This document shows positions 8,166 through 16,197 of a DNA stretch of 35,689 bases, in pieces. This DNA is from Myxococcales bacterium. GTDB lineage: Bacteria > Myxococcota_A > Polyangia > Polyangiales > Polyangiaceae. Position numbers and translations under genes: made by a program. A model generated the notes under the pieces. It made no database searches and was not told the DNA's origin. It worked only from the letters and a program-made list of their open reading frames with translations. The DNA lies in assembly GCA_020430845.1 (NCBI GenBank), contig JAGQJA010000060.1, forward strand, positions 1 through 35,689, given 5' to 3'. Position 1 is the first letter of the stretch. Every line of letters begins with the position of its first letter.

Positions 8166-8332
8166 GCGCGCGCGGCTAGCAAGAGTCGAACCAGCGACGA
8201 ACAGGCGCGACTCCGCAGAATCTCTGCAGAGGAGATGTGCAGCCCTTGCGCGGAGGTGCACTTCGCGCGCCCCCGCGCAGGACGTAAGCGCGGGATTCCG
8301 CGCCGCATTTCGACCCACGACATCTGGCACGG
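8166..8332. promoter_or_regulatory. Divergent promoter region of the two nap-associated operons
   Basis: These 167 bases separate napD (leftward) from the tetrahaem cytochrome gene (rightward) and must hold promoters for both. A perfect 10-base palindrome CTCTGCAGAG lies at 8222-8231 and overlaps a larger imperfect dyad (CTCCGCAGA at 8211-8219 facing TCTGC...GGAG at 8223-8234). It is a candidate operator for a shared regulator. I see no FNR-like TTGAT-N4-ATCAA box and no convincing -10/-35 pair. Confidence 0.45.
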
Positions 8333-8974
8333 ATGGTGCTGTCGCCCGCGGCCGTGACGCCCGTGACCGCAGCGCTGCTCGCCTCGATGCTGGGCGCCGG
8401 TGCGCTCGCGTGCGGACGTGACCAACCGGAGCCGCTTCGACCCGCGCCCGGCGACGCGGAGAGCCCGGTCACGGTGCACCAGCCGCCGAGCCTCACGTCG
8501 GTCGAGACGAAGGAGATCGACGGCCTCGGGCGGCCCGTCCGCGTGGCGTGCGTCACGTGCCACTCGACGCGCGATGCCGGCGGCGCCCTCCCCACTTCGG
8601 CGAACGAGCTGCGTGAGTTCCACGTGGGCCTCACCGTTCGTCACGGCACGCTCGCGTGCGCGTCGTGTCACGCGGCGCGCGCCGGCGGTGAGCCCATGCT
8701 GCACCTCGCGACGGGAGAGGAGCTTCGCACGTCGGAGACCATGCGCCTCTGCGCGCAGTGTCACGGCCCGAAGCTCCGCGAGTACGAGGCAGGCCGTCAC
8801 GGTGGGATGACGGGCCACTGGGATCTGTCGCAGGGTCCGCGCACGCGCAATCACTGCGTGGACTGCCACGATCCGCACGTTCCGGCGTTCCAGCCCTCGG
8901 TGCCGGTGCTGCGACCGCGCGACCGTTTCCTCGCGCCGCCGAGCGCGGCCCACGCCGGAGACTCACATGGATAA
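8333..8974 (+). CDS. Tetrahaem c-type cytochrome of an NrfD-type quinol dehydrogenase module
   Basis: A 213-aa exported cytochrome. Residues 9-26 are a hydrophobic signal ending ALAC, so it may be cleaved by signal peptidase I or lipidated at Cys27. Four haem motifs are visible: CVTCH (73-77), CASCH (109-113), CAQCH (140-144) and CVDCH (175-179). Phrases such as FHVGLTVRHG, RHGGMTGHWDL and GPRTRNHCVDCHDPHVP resemble cytochromes encoded next to Fe-S and NrfD subunits in other phyla (from memory). It overlaps the next gene by 8 bases, so it belongs to the same complex. Its likely job is to pass electrons from the Fe-S/NrfD unit to the periplasmic NapB, replacing NapC; that role is an inference from context. 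Confidence 0.85.
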   Translation: MVLSPAAVTPVTAALLASMLGAGALACGRDQPEPLRPAPGDAESPVTVHQPPSLTSVETKEIDGLGRPVRVACVTCHSTRDAGGALPTSANELREFHVGLTVRHGTLACASCHAARAGGEPMLHLATGEELRTSETMRLCAQCHGPKLREYEAGRHGGMTGHWDLSQGPRTRNHCVDCHDPHVPAFQPSVPVLRPRDRFLAPPSAAHAGDSHG

Positions 8975-9866
8975 GGGGAGGCGGCGCGCGCTCAAGGTCC
9001 TCGGCGGAACCCTAGGCGCAGGCGCCTTTGCCGCCGCCCTCGCCCCGCTCCGGGCCTGGTCCAAGAGCCTGAGCGTCGAGCAGTTCTTACAGAAGCACTA
9101 CAAGGAGCTGTCGCCGTCCGAGCTCGCGGCGACCATGCGCCGGCACGAGCGCGAAGCGAAGGCCAAGTACGGGCGCGACGTGCACATCGAGGACGTACGG
9201 CCGATGGAGGGCGTCCAGTTCGGCTACGCGCTCAACCTCAGCGTGTGCATCGGGTGCCGCAAGTGCGCCGAGGCGTGCCACCACGAGAACAACCACGATC
9301 GCAAGACCAACAACTCCTACATCCGCGTGCTCGAGATGGAGCAAGGCACGTTCGACCTGGAGAAGGGCGACGCGACCTACGATCACCCCGTCCCCGCGCC
9401 CGGAAAGTACTACCTGCCGGTGCAGTGCCAGCAGTGCGACAACCCGCCCTGCGTCAAGGTCTGCCCCGTCCAAGCCACGTGGAAGGAGCGCGACGGGATC
9501 GTCGTGGTGGACTACGACTGGTGCATCGGCTGCCGGTACTGCGAGGCCGCGTGCCCGTATCACGCGCGTCGCTTCAACTGGGAAGCGCCGGAGATCCCCG
9601 CCGACGAGCTGAACACCGAGCAGGCGTACCTGTCCAACCGCGTGCGGCCGCAGGGCGTGATGGAGAAGTGCACCTTCTGCCTGCACCGCACCCGCAAAGG
9701 TCTCCTGCCCGCGTGCCTCGAGGCGTGCCCCACCGGCGCTCGCGTCTTCGGCAACCTCGCCGATCCCGAGAGCGAGATCCGCCGCGTCCTCGCGAACAAG
9801 CGTGTGTTCGTCCTCAAAGAAGACCTCGGTACGAAGCCGCGCTTCTTCTACTTCTTCGACACCTGA
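8967..9866 (+). CDS. Four-cluster Fe-S electron-transfer subunit (NrfC/PsrB/DsrO-like)
   Basis: A 299-aa periplasmic ferredoxin-like protein with a Tat-type start (KGRRRALKVLGG) and a hydrophobic stretch to about residue 30. Sixteen cluster Cys fall in four groups: CIGCRKCAEACHH, CQQCDNPPCVKVCPVQ, CIGCRYCEAACPY, and CTFC with a later CLEACPTGA. This is the four-[4Fe-4S] pattern of NrfC, PsrB and DsrO, the partners of NrfD-type membrane subunits. Its start lies inside the end of the cytochrome gene (8-base overlap) and the nrfD-like gene follows after 3 bases, so the three subunits are made together. It should take electrons from the NrfD quinol site and hand them to the multihaem cytochrome. 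The family is certain; the direction of flow is inferred from the neighbouring nap genes. Confidence 0.93.
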   Translation: MDKGRRRALKVLGGTLGAGAFAAALAPLRAWSKSLSVEQFLQKHYKELSPSELAATMRRHEREAKAKYGRDVHIEDVRPMEGVQFGYALNLSVCIGCRKCAEACHHENNHDRKTNNSYIRVLEMEQGTFDLEKGDATYDHPVPAPGKYYLPVQCQQCDNPPCVKVCPVQATWKERDGIVVVDYDWCIGCRYCEAACPYHARRFNWEAPEIPADELNTEQAYLSNRVRPQGVMEKCTFCLHRTRKGLLPACLEACPTGARVFGNLADPESEIRRVLANKRVFVLKEDLGTKPRFFYFFDT

Positions 9867-9869
9867 GCG

Positions 9870-11156
9870 ATGGCGATGGCGACGACCTCCACCCCCGCTC
9901 CCGACCCCGTGCTCAGCTATCCGCGCTTCATCGCGCGGATGCTCCGGCTCGCGTTCAGCGGCGCTCCCCGCTTCTTCGCGGCGATGAGCGTCCTCACGGC
10001 CGTCGCGCTCGTGGGCCTCAACGGCTGGGCGCATCAGCTCGCGGACGGGATGATCCGTACGAACATGACCGACCACGTGTCGTGGGGGCTCTACATCGCG
10101 AACTTCACGTTCGGCGTGGGCCTGGCCGCGGGCGCCGTGATGATGGTGATCCCCGCGTACCTCTACGACGACGAAGACATGCACGACGTGGTGCTGATCG
10201 GCGAGCTGCTCGCCGTCAGCGCGATCGTCGTCTGCACGCTGTTCGTCGTCGTCGACATGGGGCGCCCCGACCGACTGTGGCACATCGTGCCGGGCGTCGG
10301 CCGGATGAACTGGCCCGTGTCGATGCTCACCTGGGACGTCATCGTCCTCAACGGCTACCTGGCGCTCAACCTGCACATCACGGGCTACCTCGTCTACATG
10401 AAGTACCTCGGGAAGAAGCCAGACAAGCGACTCTACCTGCCGTTCGTCTTCCTCTCGATCGCGTGGGCGATCTCGATCCACAGCGTCACGGCCTTCTTGT
10501 ACTCGGGCCTCGGCGGGCGCCCCTTCTGGAACTCGGCGCTCCTCGCGCCGCGCTTCATCGTGTCCGCGTTCATCACCGGCCCGGCGTTCGTCATCCTGTT
10601 GCTCATGGCGCTCCGCTCCTTCGCGCCGTACTACCGCATCGGCCGAAGACCCATCGACACGCTCGCCAGCGTGCTCCGCGTCACCATCCTGGTGAACCTC
10701 TTCATGTTCGGCTCGGAGCTGTTCACAGAGCTCTACACCGGGAGCGCGCACGGCGCGTCGGCGCGATATCTGTTCCTGGGCCTGCACGGCAAGCACGCGC
10801 TCGTCCCGTGGATCTGGACCGCCGTCGCGCTCAACGTCACGTCCGCGGTGCTCGTGCACTTGCCCCAGAGCCGCACCAAGCGCCGCGTGCTCAACGCCGC
10901 GTGCGTCTGCGCGTTCGGAGGCGTGTGGATCGAGAAGGGCATGGGCCTCATCGTCCCGGGCTTCATCCCGAGCACGCTGCACGAGGTCGTCGAGTACACG
11001 CCGAGCCTCACCGAGTGGAAGGTCTCGGTGGGCATCTGGGCCTTCGGCCTCATGATCTTGGCGATCGCGCTGAAGATCACGCTCCCCGTCCTGAGCGGGC
11101 GGCTCGCGCACAACACGCGCTCCCCCGCGAGCCTCCCTCCCCCCGGAGAACGATGA
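9870..11156 (+). CDS. NrfD/PsrC-family quinone-interacting membrane subunit
   Basis: A 428-aa integral membrane protein with about ten hydrophobic helices, from FFAAMSVLTAVALVGLNGWA near residue 35 to VGIWAFGLMILAIALKITL near the C terminus. It matches the NrfD/PsrC family (Pfam NrfD), which oxidises or reduces quinones at the outer face of the inner membrane and docks a four-cluster Fe-S protein. The start ATG 9870 follows the Fe-S gene by 3 bases, and its TGA overlaps the next start in ATGA. With the two preceding genes it forms a Cyt-FeS-NrfD module comparable in make-up to Qrc, Nrf or Alternative Complex III. No NapC or NapGH is present, so this is the best candidate for the menaquinol oxidase that supplies NapAB. 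Confidence 0.92.
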   Translation: MAMATTSTPAPDPVLSYPRFIARMLRLAFSGAPRFFAAMSVLTAVALVGLNGWAHQLADGMIRTNMTDHVSWGLYIANFTFGVGLAAGAVMMVIPAYLYDDEDMHDVVLIGELLAVSAIVVCTLFVVVDMGRPDRLWHIVPGVGRMNWPVSMLTWDVIVLNGYLALNLHITGYLVYMKYLGKKPDKRLYLPFVFLSIAWAISIHSVTAFLYSGLGGRPFWNSALLAPRFIVSAFITGPAFVILLLMALRSFAPYYRIGRRPIDTLASVLRVTILVNLFMFGSELFTELYTGSAHGASARYLFLGLHGKHALVPWIWTAVALNVTSAVLVHLPQSRTKRRVLNAACVCAFGGVWIEKGMGLIVPGFIPSTLHEVVEYTPSLTEWKVSVGIWAFGLMILAIALKITLPVLSGRLAHNTRSPASLPPPGER

Positions 11157-12277
11157 AGCACGCGCACCGCGCTCTGTTCACTTGGTCGGCGCTCTTGGTG
11201 AGTGGCGCGGCGAGCGCGGCCCAGCCGCAGACCGAGCCCGAGCCCCAACCCGTCGCGCCCGAGCCCGCGCCCGTCGCGCCCGAGCCCGAACCAGCCGCGC
11301 CCCCGCCCGCTGCGCCCCAGCCCGAGGCTCCCCCGCCCGAGGCTCCTCCGGCCCCCGCGCGCGCCACGCCCGAGCCCGATCCTCCTCCCACGCCCGCGCC
11401 CGCTCCTTCGCGCCCCTCCACGCCTGCTGCGCCCTACTCCGTGCCGTGGCAGCTGCGGCCTGTCGTGGCGCCGACGGTCGTACGCATCGAGCAAGGCTTC
11501 GCGCGCTACGAGGACGCCAACGCGAACGGAGGCCTCACCGCCACGACCGTCCTCACGGCCTCGTACAAGATCCCCGGCACCGGCGAGAAGCTCGCGGGCC
11601 TCGCGCCCGTGATGCGCCTCGCGTTCGTGGTGGACGATCCGCCGCCGGGCGGACGTGGCGGGAACAGCTTGGTCAATCCGCTCCTCGGCGCCGCCTACGC
11701 GATGAAGCTCGGGGGCGGGCTCCGCCTCAACGGCTTCTTCGGCGTCACGCTGCCGGTCGGCGGCGGCGGTGGCGCGTCACCCCACCCTGGCACGGTCGAC
11801 GCGCGCACCAAGGGCATCAACGCGCGCGCGCAGATGGACAACGCCCTCTTCGCGGTCAACGACCTCACCGTCATCCCGGGTGTCGGCGCCGCGTGGGTCG
11901 CGCACGGGCTCACCGTGCAAGTCGAGGCCACCGTGCTGCATCTCATGCGAGTGCGAGGAGAGGCCGTGCAGCCCGAGGCGAGCAAGACCAACTTCACCTC
12001 GGGATTGCACGTCGGCTACTACATCGTCCCGGAGCTCTCCGTCGGCGCGGAGCTGCGGTACCAGCGCTGGCTGAACCCGCCCATCGCGTTCGAAAAGGAC
12101 CCCACCGAGCGAACGCTCGACAACCTCACCGCCGCCATCGGACCGCGCGTTCACGTCAAGGCGGGCCCACTCACACTTCGGCCCGGGATCGCGTATGCCC
12201 GAGGGCTCGACAAGCCGCTCGCCGCTGCGACGCCCAACTATCACCTCGTGACGTTCGACGTCCCCGCGTTCTTCTGA
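11153..12277 (+). CDS. Pro/Glu-rich outer-membrane beta-barrel coupled to the NrfD module
   Basis: A 374-aa exported protein whose ATG overlaps the nrfD-like stop (ATGA). A signal peptide covers residues 1 to about 22. Residues about 24-95 are an extreme Pro/Glu/Ala linker of PEP-type repeats, rigid and periplasm-spanning in character. From about residue 97 to the end the chain alternates short amphipathic strands with Gly/Asn/Asp turns and ends in Phe (FDVPAFF), the usual signature of an outer-membrane barrel. No specific porin family is recognisable. Its fixed place in the respiratory operon suggests a channel for nitrate or nitrite across the outer membrane, or an anchor for the cytochromes, but this is inference. 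The linker DNA (about 11220-11435) is repetitive and could vary in length between strains. Confidence 0.8.
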   Translation: MKHAHRALFTWSALLVSGAASAAQPQTEPEPQPVAPEPAPVAPEPEPAAPPPAAPQPEAPPPEAPPAPARATPEPDPPPTPAPAPSRPSTPAAPYSVPWQLRPVVAPTVVRIEQGFARYEDANANGGLTATTVLTASYKIPGTGEKLAGLAPVMRLAFVVDDPPPGGRGGNSLVNPLLGAAYAMKLGGGLRLNGFFGVTLPVGGGGGASPHPGTVDARTKGINARAQMDNALFAVNDLTVIPGVGAAWVAHGLTVQVEATVLHLMRVRGEAVQPEASKTNFTSGLHVGYYIVPELSVGAELRYQRWLNPPIAFEKDPTERTLDNLTAAIGPRVHVKAGPLTLRPGIAYARGLDKPLAAATPNYHLVTFDVPAFF

Positions 12278-12279
12278 GG

Positions 12280-12309
12280 GCGCCTCGCGCTTCTCCCTGG
12301 TGCAGGCGC
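12280..12309 (+). terminator. Weak hairpin after the barrel gene
   Basis: GCGCCT (12280-12285) pairs with AGGCGC (12304-12309) across an 18-base loop, three bases after the stop at 12277. The loop is long and no U-tract follows, so this is only a possible end of the rightward respiratory operon. Confidence 0.2.
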
Positions 12310-12311
12310 GG

Positions 12312-12348
12312 GATAGTCTCGGCCCTCTGGGGGGAGGAGGAGACCGGC
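12312..12348 (+). promoter_or_regulatory. -10 box and strong ribosome-binding site fixing a TTG start
   Basis: A GATAGT hexamer (12312-12317) is a plausible -10 element; no clear -35 is seen. GGAGGAGG (12333-12340) is a strong Shine-Dalgarno sequence eight bases before TTG 12349. Together they support the TTG start and suggest that the following gene has its own promoter. Confidence 0.5.
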
Positions 12349-14577
12349 TTGCGCGCGCGAAACAGGCTCGGACGGCGCATCACCGCGGCGAGCGCGATCA
12401 CCGTCGCGCTCTCTTTCGCAGGCTCGCCCGCGCTCGCGGCCGACGGCGTGGGCTCGCTCACCGCGGCAGAGGCGCGAGAGGCGGCGGCGCGCATCGGCTG
12501 CGGCGCACCGCGGGTCGCCCGCTATTACGCGCGCACGCTCCGCGTCCTCGACCGGCAGCGATGGGGCTCGCTCCGCGACGCGGCCCGGGCAGACGCGATC
12601 GATGCTGCCGCCGACGCCGTCTACCTCGCGGCGCGCTCGGGCAACGCCTCGCGCGATCCGTTCGCGGCGCTCTTCGGAAAGGGCAAGGCGCGCGACGCCT
12701 GCAGCCCGGCGGAGCTCGACGCGGCCGTCGTCGCCCTCGACCGCGTCGACGCGGCCCGCGCCGAGACCGACGTAGACCGGTGCGCCGCGGCGCCCTCCGA
12801 CAAGCTCCGCGCCGATCCTGCGTGCATCGTCGCGATGGCCGCGCGCGCCGCGCTCGAGGGCGACGACGAGCGGGCTGTGGGCACGATGGCCGATCTCCTC
12901 GCGGTGACGACGTTCGCCCAGGTCTACGACGGCGCTCACCTCACGCCGGCGGACCGCGCCGTGCTCCTCGAGAACCTCGCCCGTGGACTCCGCGCGACCG
13001 CCACGGGTGACGACGAGCGCGCGATCGACGAGCCCCTCGCCTACGCCTTTCGCGGCCTCGACCTCGACGCGGTGCGCCCCGAGGCGTGCAAGGACGACGA
13101 GCCGCTCGCGCGTCTCTGGAGCGGCGGATCGCTCCGATCGCAAGAGGCGTTCTGCGCCGCGACCCGCACGTCGCTCGCGCTCGACAAGGTCCCGGTCACC
13201 GTGCGCGGCCCCGCCGGCGAGCGGAGCACCGACCTCGACGCGTTGCTCCGCGCCGCCCACGCCTCGCACCGCGCGCAGCCCCCCGACGAGCCCGCCGGCG
13301 ACGACGCGCTGGTCGAGGAGCTCTTGTGCATGCTCCCCGGGACGCCAGGGGACAAGGCGCTCGTCGACTGCGCCGCGGGCCAGCTCGTCGCGAAGAAACC
13401 TGCATCTTACAAGGTCATCGTCGGCGGCCTCGCGTGGAGCGTCGAGATCGCGCCCGAGAAGGACGGCGCGAGCGTCCACGTCGCGTCGGGCGATCACGAG
13501 ACGCTCTCGGAGCTGATCGACGGCGCGCGGTCCGTCGCGCAGCTGCGCCACGATCTCGCGTTCGCCGTGCGCGACCACCTCCTCGGACGAGAGCCCGCGC
13601 CCGAAGAGCTGCGCGAGCTCGCCGTGGCCGCCGGACGCCTCTGGGCGCTCGCGGAGGAGGTCGCCGCCGCCGCGCCGAACGAGGACGGCGGCGCGGACCT
13701 CGTGAGCTTCGTTGCGTGGCTGCCGGCGCGGACCGCGGCGCAGTGCAGCGCGCCCGCCTCCCCGCTCGACGCCCTGGCGTGCGCGACGGCGCCCGGGAGC
13801 GGCGCACGGCGCTTGCTCGCGGCGGCCGGGGCAGGAGATGTGCGCGGCCTCGCGCTCGAAGCGTCGACGTCGGCCCTGCGCAGCGACGACCGCGCGCGAT
13901 GCTCCGCGTCCGTGACGCACGGTCGATTGCTCGTCGCCACGGCGGCGCAGGCCGACCCGCGTGACGGCGGCGCGGACCTCGACCTCGCGGACGCGGAGCT
14001 CGCGAGCGCCGTGCGCGACGTCACGGCGTGCGCGTCCTCGGGCGCCCGCGCGAGCGGAGGGGGCGAGACCCGCCTCGTGACGTTCGACCTCCTGCCCACG
14101 CCGGGGCTCCGCGTCGCCTACAGCACGGGCTTCACCAACGGCGTCGGCGGCGACGGCTTGCGCGTGCTGCCCTCGCTCGAGTGGCTCGCGGCCCGCGTGC
14201 GCCTCTCGGGCCCCGGGGCGCGCGCGTACGTAGGCCTGCAAGGCACGCTGCTCGATCCCGTGGCGCCGCTCGCCGAGCTCGCGATGCGCCGCGCCGACCT
14301 CGTGTTCGACAACCGCGGCCTCGCGTGGCTCGACGTGCTCCGCCCACGCCTCGAGATCGCGTTCGGCGTGCCGGCGTTCGGCGATCACGTCCTGCTCACG
14401 GCGGGGGCGTCACTCCGCGCGGCGGCGCCGTTCTTCGGGGGCAAGACGTTCAACCCGCTCGCGCCGCCACAGACCGACCGGATGATCTACCTCACGCCGT
14501 TCCACGCCGACCCACGCGCCCGCGACGACTTCGGGCGCTTCGTCGAGGTGGGCGCCGGCGCGCGGTACGTCTTCTGA
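12349..14577 (+). CDS. Large exported protein with a probable C-terminal beta-barrel, function unknown
   Basis: A 742-aa protein starting at TTG. It opens with a Sec signal (RNRLGRRITAASAITVAL, cleavage after ALA near residue 33). Residues about 40-580 are dominated by Ala/Arg/Asp-rich helices with scattered Cys. From about residue 575 to the end it switches to strand-and-turn sequence (VTFDLLPTPGLRVAYSTGF, then LRVLPSLEWLAARVRLSG) and finishes GAGARYVF, typical of an outer-membrane barrel terminus. I do not recognise the family. It follows the nap-linked barrel gene in the same direction after 71 bases but has its own -10 box, so a link to nitrate respiration is uncertain. It converges on the GMC oxidoreductase gene. 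Confidence 0.75.
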   Translation: MRARNRLGRRITAASAITVALSFAGSPALAADGVGSLTAAEAREAAARIGCGAPRVARYYARTLRVLDRQRWGSLRDAARADAIDAAADAVYLAARSGNASRDPFAALFGKGKARDACSPAELDAAVVALDRVDAARAETDVDRCAAAPSDKLRADPACIVAMAARAALEGDDERAVGTMADLLAVTTFAQVYDGAHLTPADRAVLLENLARGLRATATGDDERAIDEPLAYAFRGLDLDAVRPEACKDDEPLARLWSGGSLRSQEAFCAATRTSLALDKVPVTVRGPAGERSTDLDALLRAAHASHRAQPPDEPAGDDALVEELLCMLPGTPGDKALVDCAAGQLVAKKPASYKVIVGGLAWSVEIAPEKDGASVHVASGDHETLSELIDGARSVAQLRHDLAFAVRDHLLGREPAPEELRELAVAAGRLWALAEEVAAAAPNEDGGADLVSFVAWLPARTAAQCSAPASPLDALACATAPGSGARRLLAAAGAGDVRGLALEASTSALRSDDRARCSASVTHGRLLVATAAQADPRDGGADLDLADAELASAVRDVTACASSGARASGGGETRLVTFDLLPTPGLRVAYSTGFTNGVGGDGLRVLPSLEWLAARVRLSGPGARAYVGLQGTLLDPVAPLAELAMRRADLVFDNRGLAWLDVLRPRLEIAFGVPAFGDHVLLTAGASLRAAAPFFGGKTFNPLAPPQTDRMIYLTPFHADPRARDDFGRFVEVGAGARYVF

Positions 14578-14614
14578 CGCGGCGTCGGCGATCGCTGCGA
14601 CCGCTCGGTCGTCA
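14575..14614. terminator. Imperfect hairpin between convergent genes
   Basis: TGACG (14575-14579) faces CGTCA (14610-14614), with further partial pairing inside, including GCGG (14579-14582) with CCGC (14601-14604) and a central GCGATCGC palindrome. Both stop codons sit in the outer stem. No U-tract is present; a candidate bidirectional terminator only. Confidence 0.3.
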
Positions 14615-16153
14615 GTCTCCCTCGCGCAGCCACTCGCCGAAGCGCTCGCCGATCATGAGGCTGGGCAGGTGCGTGTTGGAGCTGGGGATCGTGGGCATGA
14701 TGCTCGCGTCGGCGACGTAGAGGCCGCGCACCCCGCGCACGCGACCGCGACCGTCGACCGCCGCCATCGCGTCGCCTTCGGGGCCCATCGGCACCGTGCC
14801 CGACGGGTGGTAGCCCGAGCCCGTGATCTGCTCGAGCGGTCCGCGGTACTCGCCCGCCTCGTCGAAGGGCCGGCGCTTGGGATAGATGGGACGCGCGAGC
14901 GCCTTGATCGCGCGCGTCTCGGCGAGGCGCGCCACGACGCGGAGCGCCTCTCGGCCCATCGCGCGCTCGGCGTCGTCCGAGAAGAAGCACGTCTCGAGCC
15001 GCGGCCGCGCGGTCGCATGCGTCGAGCGGAGCCGAAGCCGGCCGACGGACCGCGGCTTGCCGATGCACACCGCGATCGTGACGGCGGCGAGCGGCAGGTG
15101 CGGCAACGGCACGAACGAGCCGGGCTGCACCTGGATGTCGCTCGGGCACGTCGAGCCGCCGGTCGTCGACGAGAAGCGATGCACCGTCTGCACGAGCGGA
15201 TGGTCGACGCGGCTCATGCCCGCGCGGTGGGGCAAGAAGAAGATCGCCATCCCCGGGTGATCGAGCAGGCGCGCCCCCACGCCGGGCACGTCGGCGACCA
15301 GCTCCACGCCGAGCCGCGCGAGCTCGTCGCGCGGTCCGACGCCCGAGCGCAAGAGCACCGACGGAGAGCCGATCGCCCCGCCCGCGAGCACGACGCGATC
15401 GGCGAGCAGCTCTCGCACCGCGCCGTGACGCTCGAGCTCGACACCTTGCGCGACGCTGCCCTTGAAGAGCACGCGCCGCACGAGCGCGTGGTCGACGACG
15501 CGCAGGTTGTCGCGCGCGCGCACGTCGCGCGTGAGGTACGCGCGCGCCGCGCTGACGCGCTGGCCGTCGATCTTGTTCATGGCGTGCGGCCCCGCGCCGT
15601 GCGAGCCGGGCCGGTTGGTGTCTTCGCACGACGGCAAGCCGAGCTCTTCGCACGCCTCGAGGAAGGCCGCTTGCCAGGGCACGAGCTCGCCGGGGGTGTG
15701 TCGCCGCACCGGGAGCGGCCCGTCGGTCCCGTGCCACGAATCGCTGAAATCGTGATCACGCTCGAGCCGCTTGAACGCGGGCAGGCAGCGCTCCCAGCTC
15801 CACTCGGGCAGACCGAGCGCCGCCCACTCGTCGTAGTCCTCGGGCTGACCGCGGAGCGCGATGCACGTGTTGACGGCCGACGAGCCCCCCACGACGCGCC
15901 CGCGCGGGTACTCCATGGGGAGCGCGCTCCAGAGCCGGTGCTCGGTCGCGCGGTACCAGTAGCCCCAGTCGTGCCCGTGCAGCGCGTTCTGTCGTCCGTC
16001 GCGGAGCGCCTCGGGCAGCGTCTCTGGGCGTTCGGCCGCGTCGACGTAGTCGGGCCCCGCCTCGACGAGCACCACCTCGTGCCGGCGATCCTCGGTGAGC
16101 CTCGCGGCGATGACCGCTCCCGCCGCGCCGGCGCCCACGACGATCGTTCGCAC
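14612..16153 (-). CDS. GMC-family FAD-dependent oxidoreductase
   Basis: A 513-aa glucose-methanol-choline oxidoreductase, starting at GTG 16153. The N terminus has the FAD Rossmann motif G7xG9xxG12 and Glu31 for the ribose; GGSSAVN (89-95) is the conserved flavin-contact loop. The active site is in GYHPSG (His449) and SNTHLPS (His495), so both catalytic positions are His, as in glucose oxidase, where many GMC dehydrogenases have His/Asn. No signal peptide is present, so it is cytoplasmic. The substrate is an alcohol or sugar that cannot be named from sequence. It lies 44 bases after the CarB-like gene on the same strand and may be the last gene of the arginine operon transcript, although a metabolic link to arginine is not evident. 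Confidence 0.9.
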   Translation of the reverse strand: MRTIVVGAGAAGAVIAARLTEDRRHEVVLVEAGPDYVDAAERPETLPEALRDGRQNALHGHDWGYWYRATEHRLWSALPMEYPRGRVVGGSSAVNTCIALRGQPEDYDEWAALGLPEWSWERCLPAFKRLERDHDFSDSWHGTDGPLPVRRHTPGELVPWQAAFLEACEELGLPSCEDTNRPGSHGAGPHAMNKIDGQRVSAARAYLTRDVRARDNLRVVDHALVRRVLFKGSVAQGVELERHGAVRELLADRVVLAGGAIGSPSVLLRSGVGPRDELARLGVELVADVPGVGARLLDHPGMAIFFLPHRAGMSRVDHPLVQTVHRFSSTTGGSTCPSDIQVQPGSFVPLPHLPLAAVTIAVCIGKPRSVGRLRLRSTHATARPRLETCFFSDDAERAMGREALRVVARLAETRAIKALARPIYPKRRPFDEAGEYRGPLEQITGSGYHPSGTVPMGPEGDAMAAVDGRGRVRGVRGLYVADASIMPTIPSSNTHLPSLMIGERFGEWLREGD

Positions 16154-16197
16154 GGCTCAGCGCGCTCCCCGGTGAGACCGCGCTCGCGCCCGCGGGC

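Noticed and set aside
9087-11111. A 674-codon frame on the - strand opposite the Fe-S and NrfD genes
   Set aside because: It consists of Arg/Asp/Glu/Val-rich antisense sequence with no family match, and the + strand holds two certain genes.
12241-14388. A 715-codon frame on the - strand opposite the 742-aa gene
   Set aside because: The translation has no signal peptide or motif. The + strand frame has a signal peptide, a strong ribosome-binding site and a barrel-like end.
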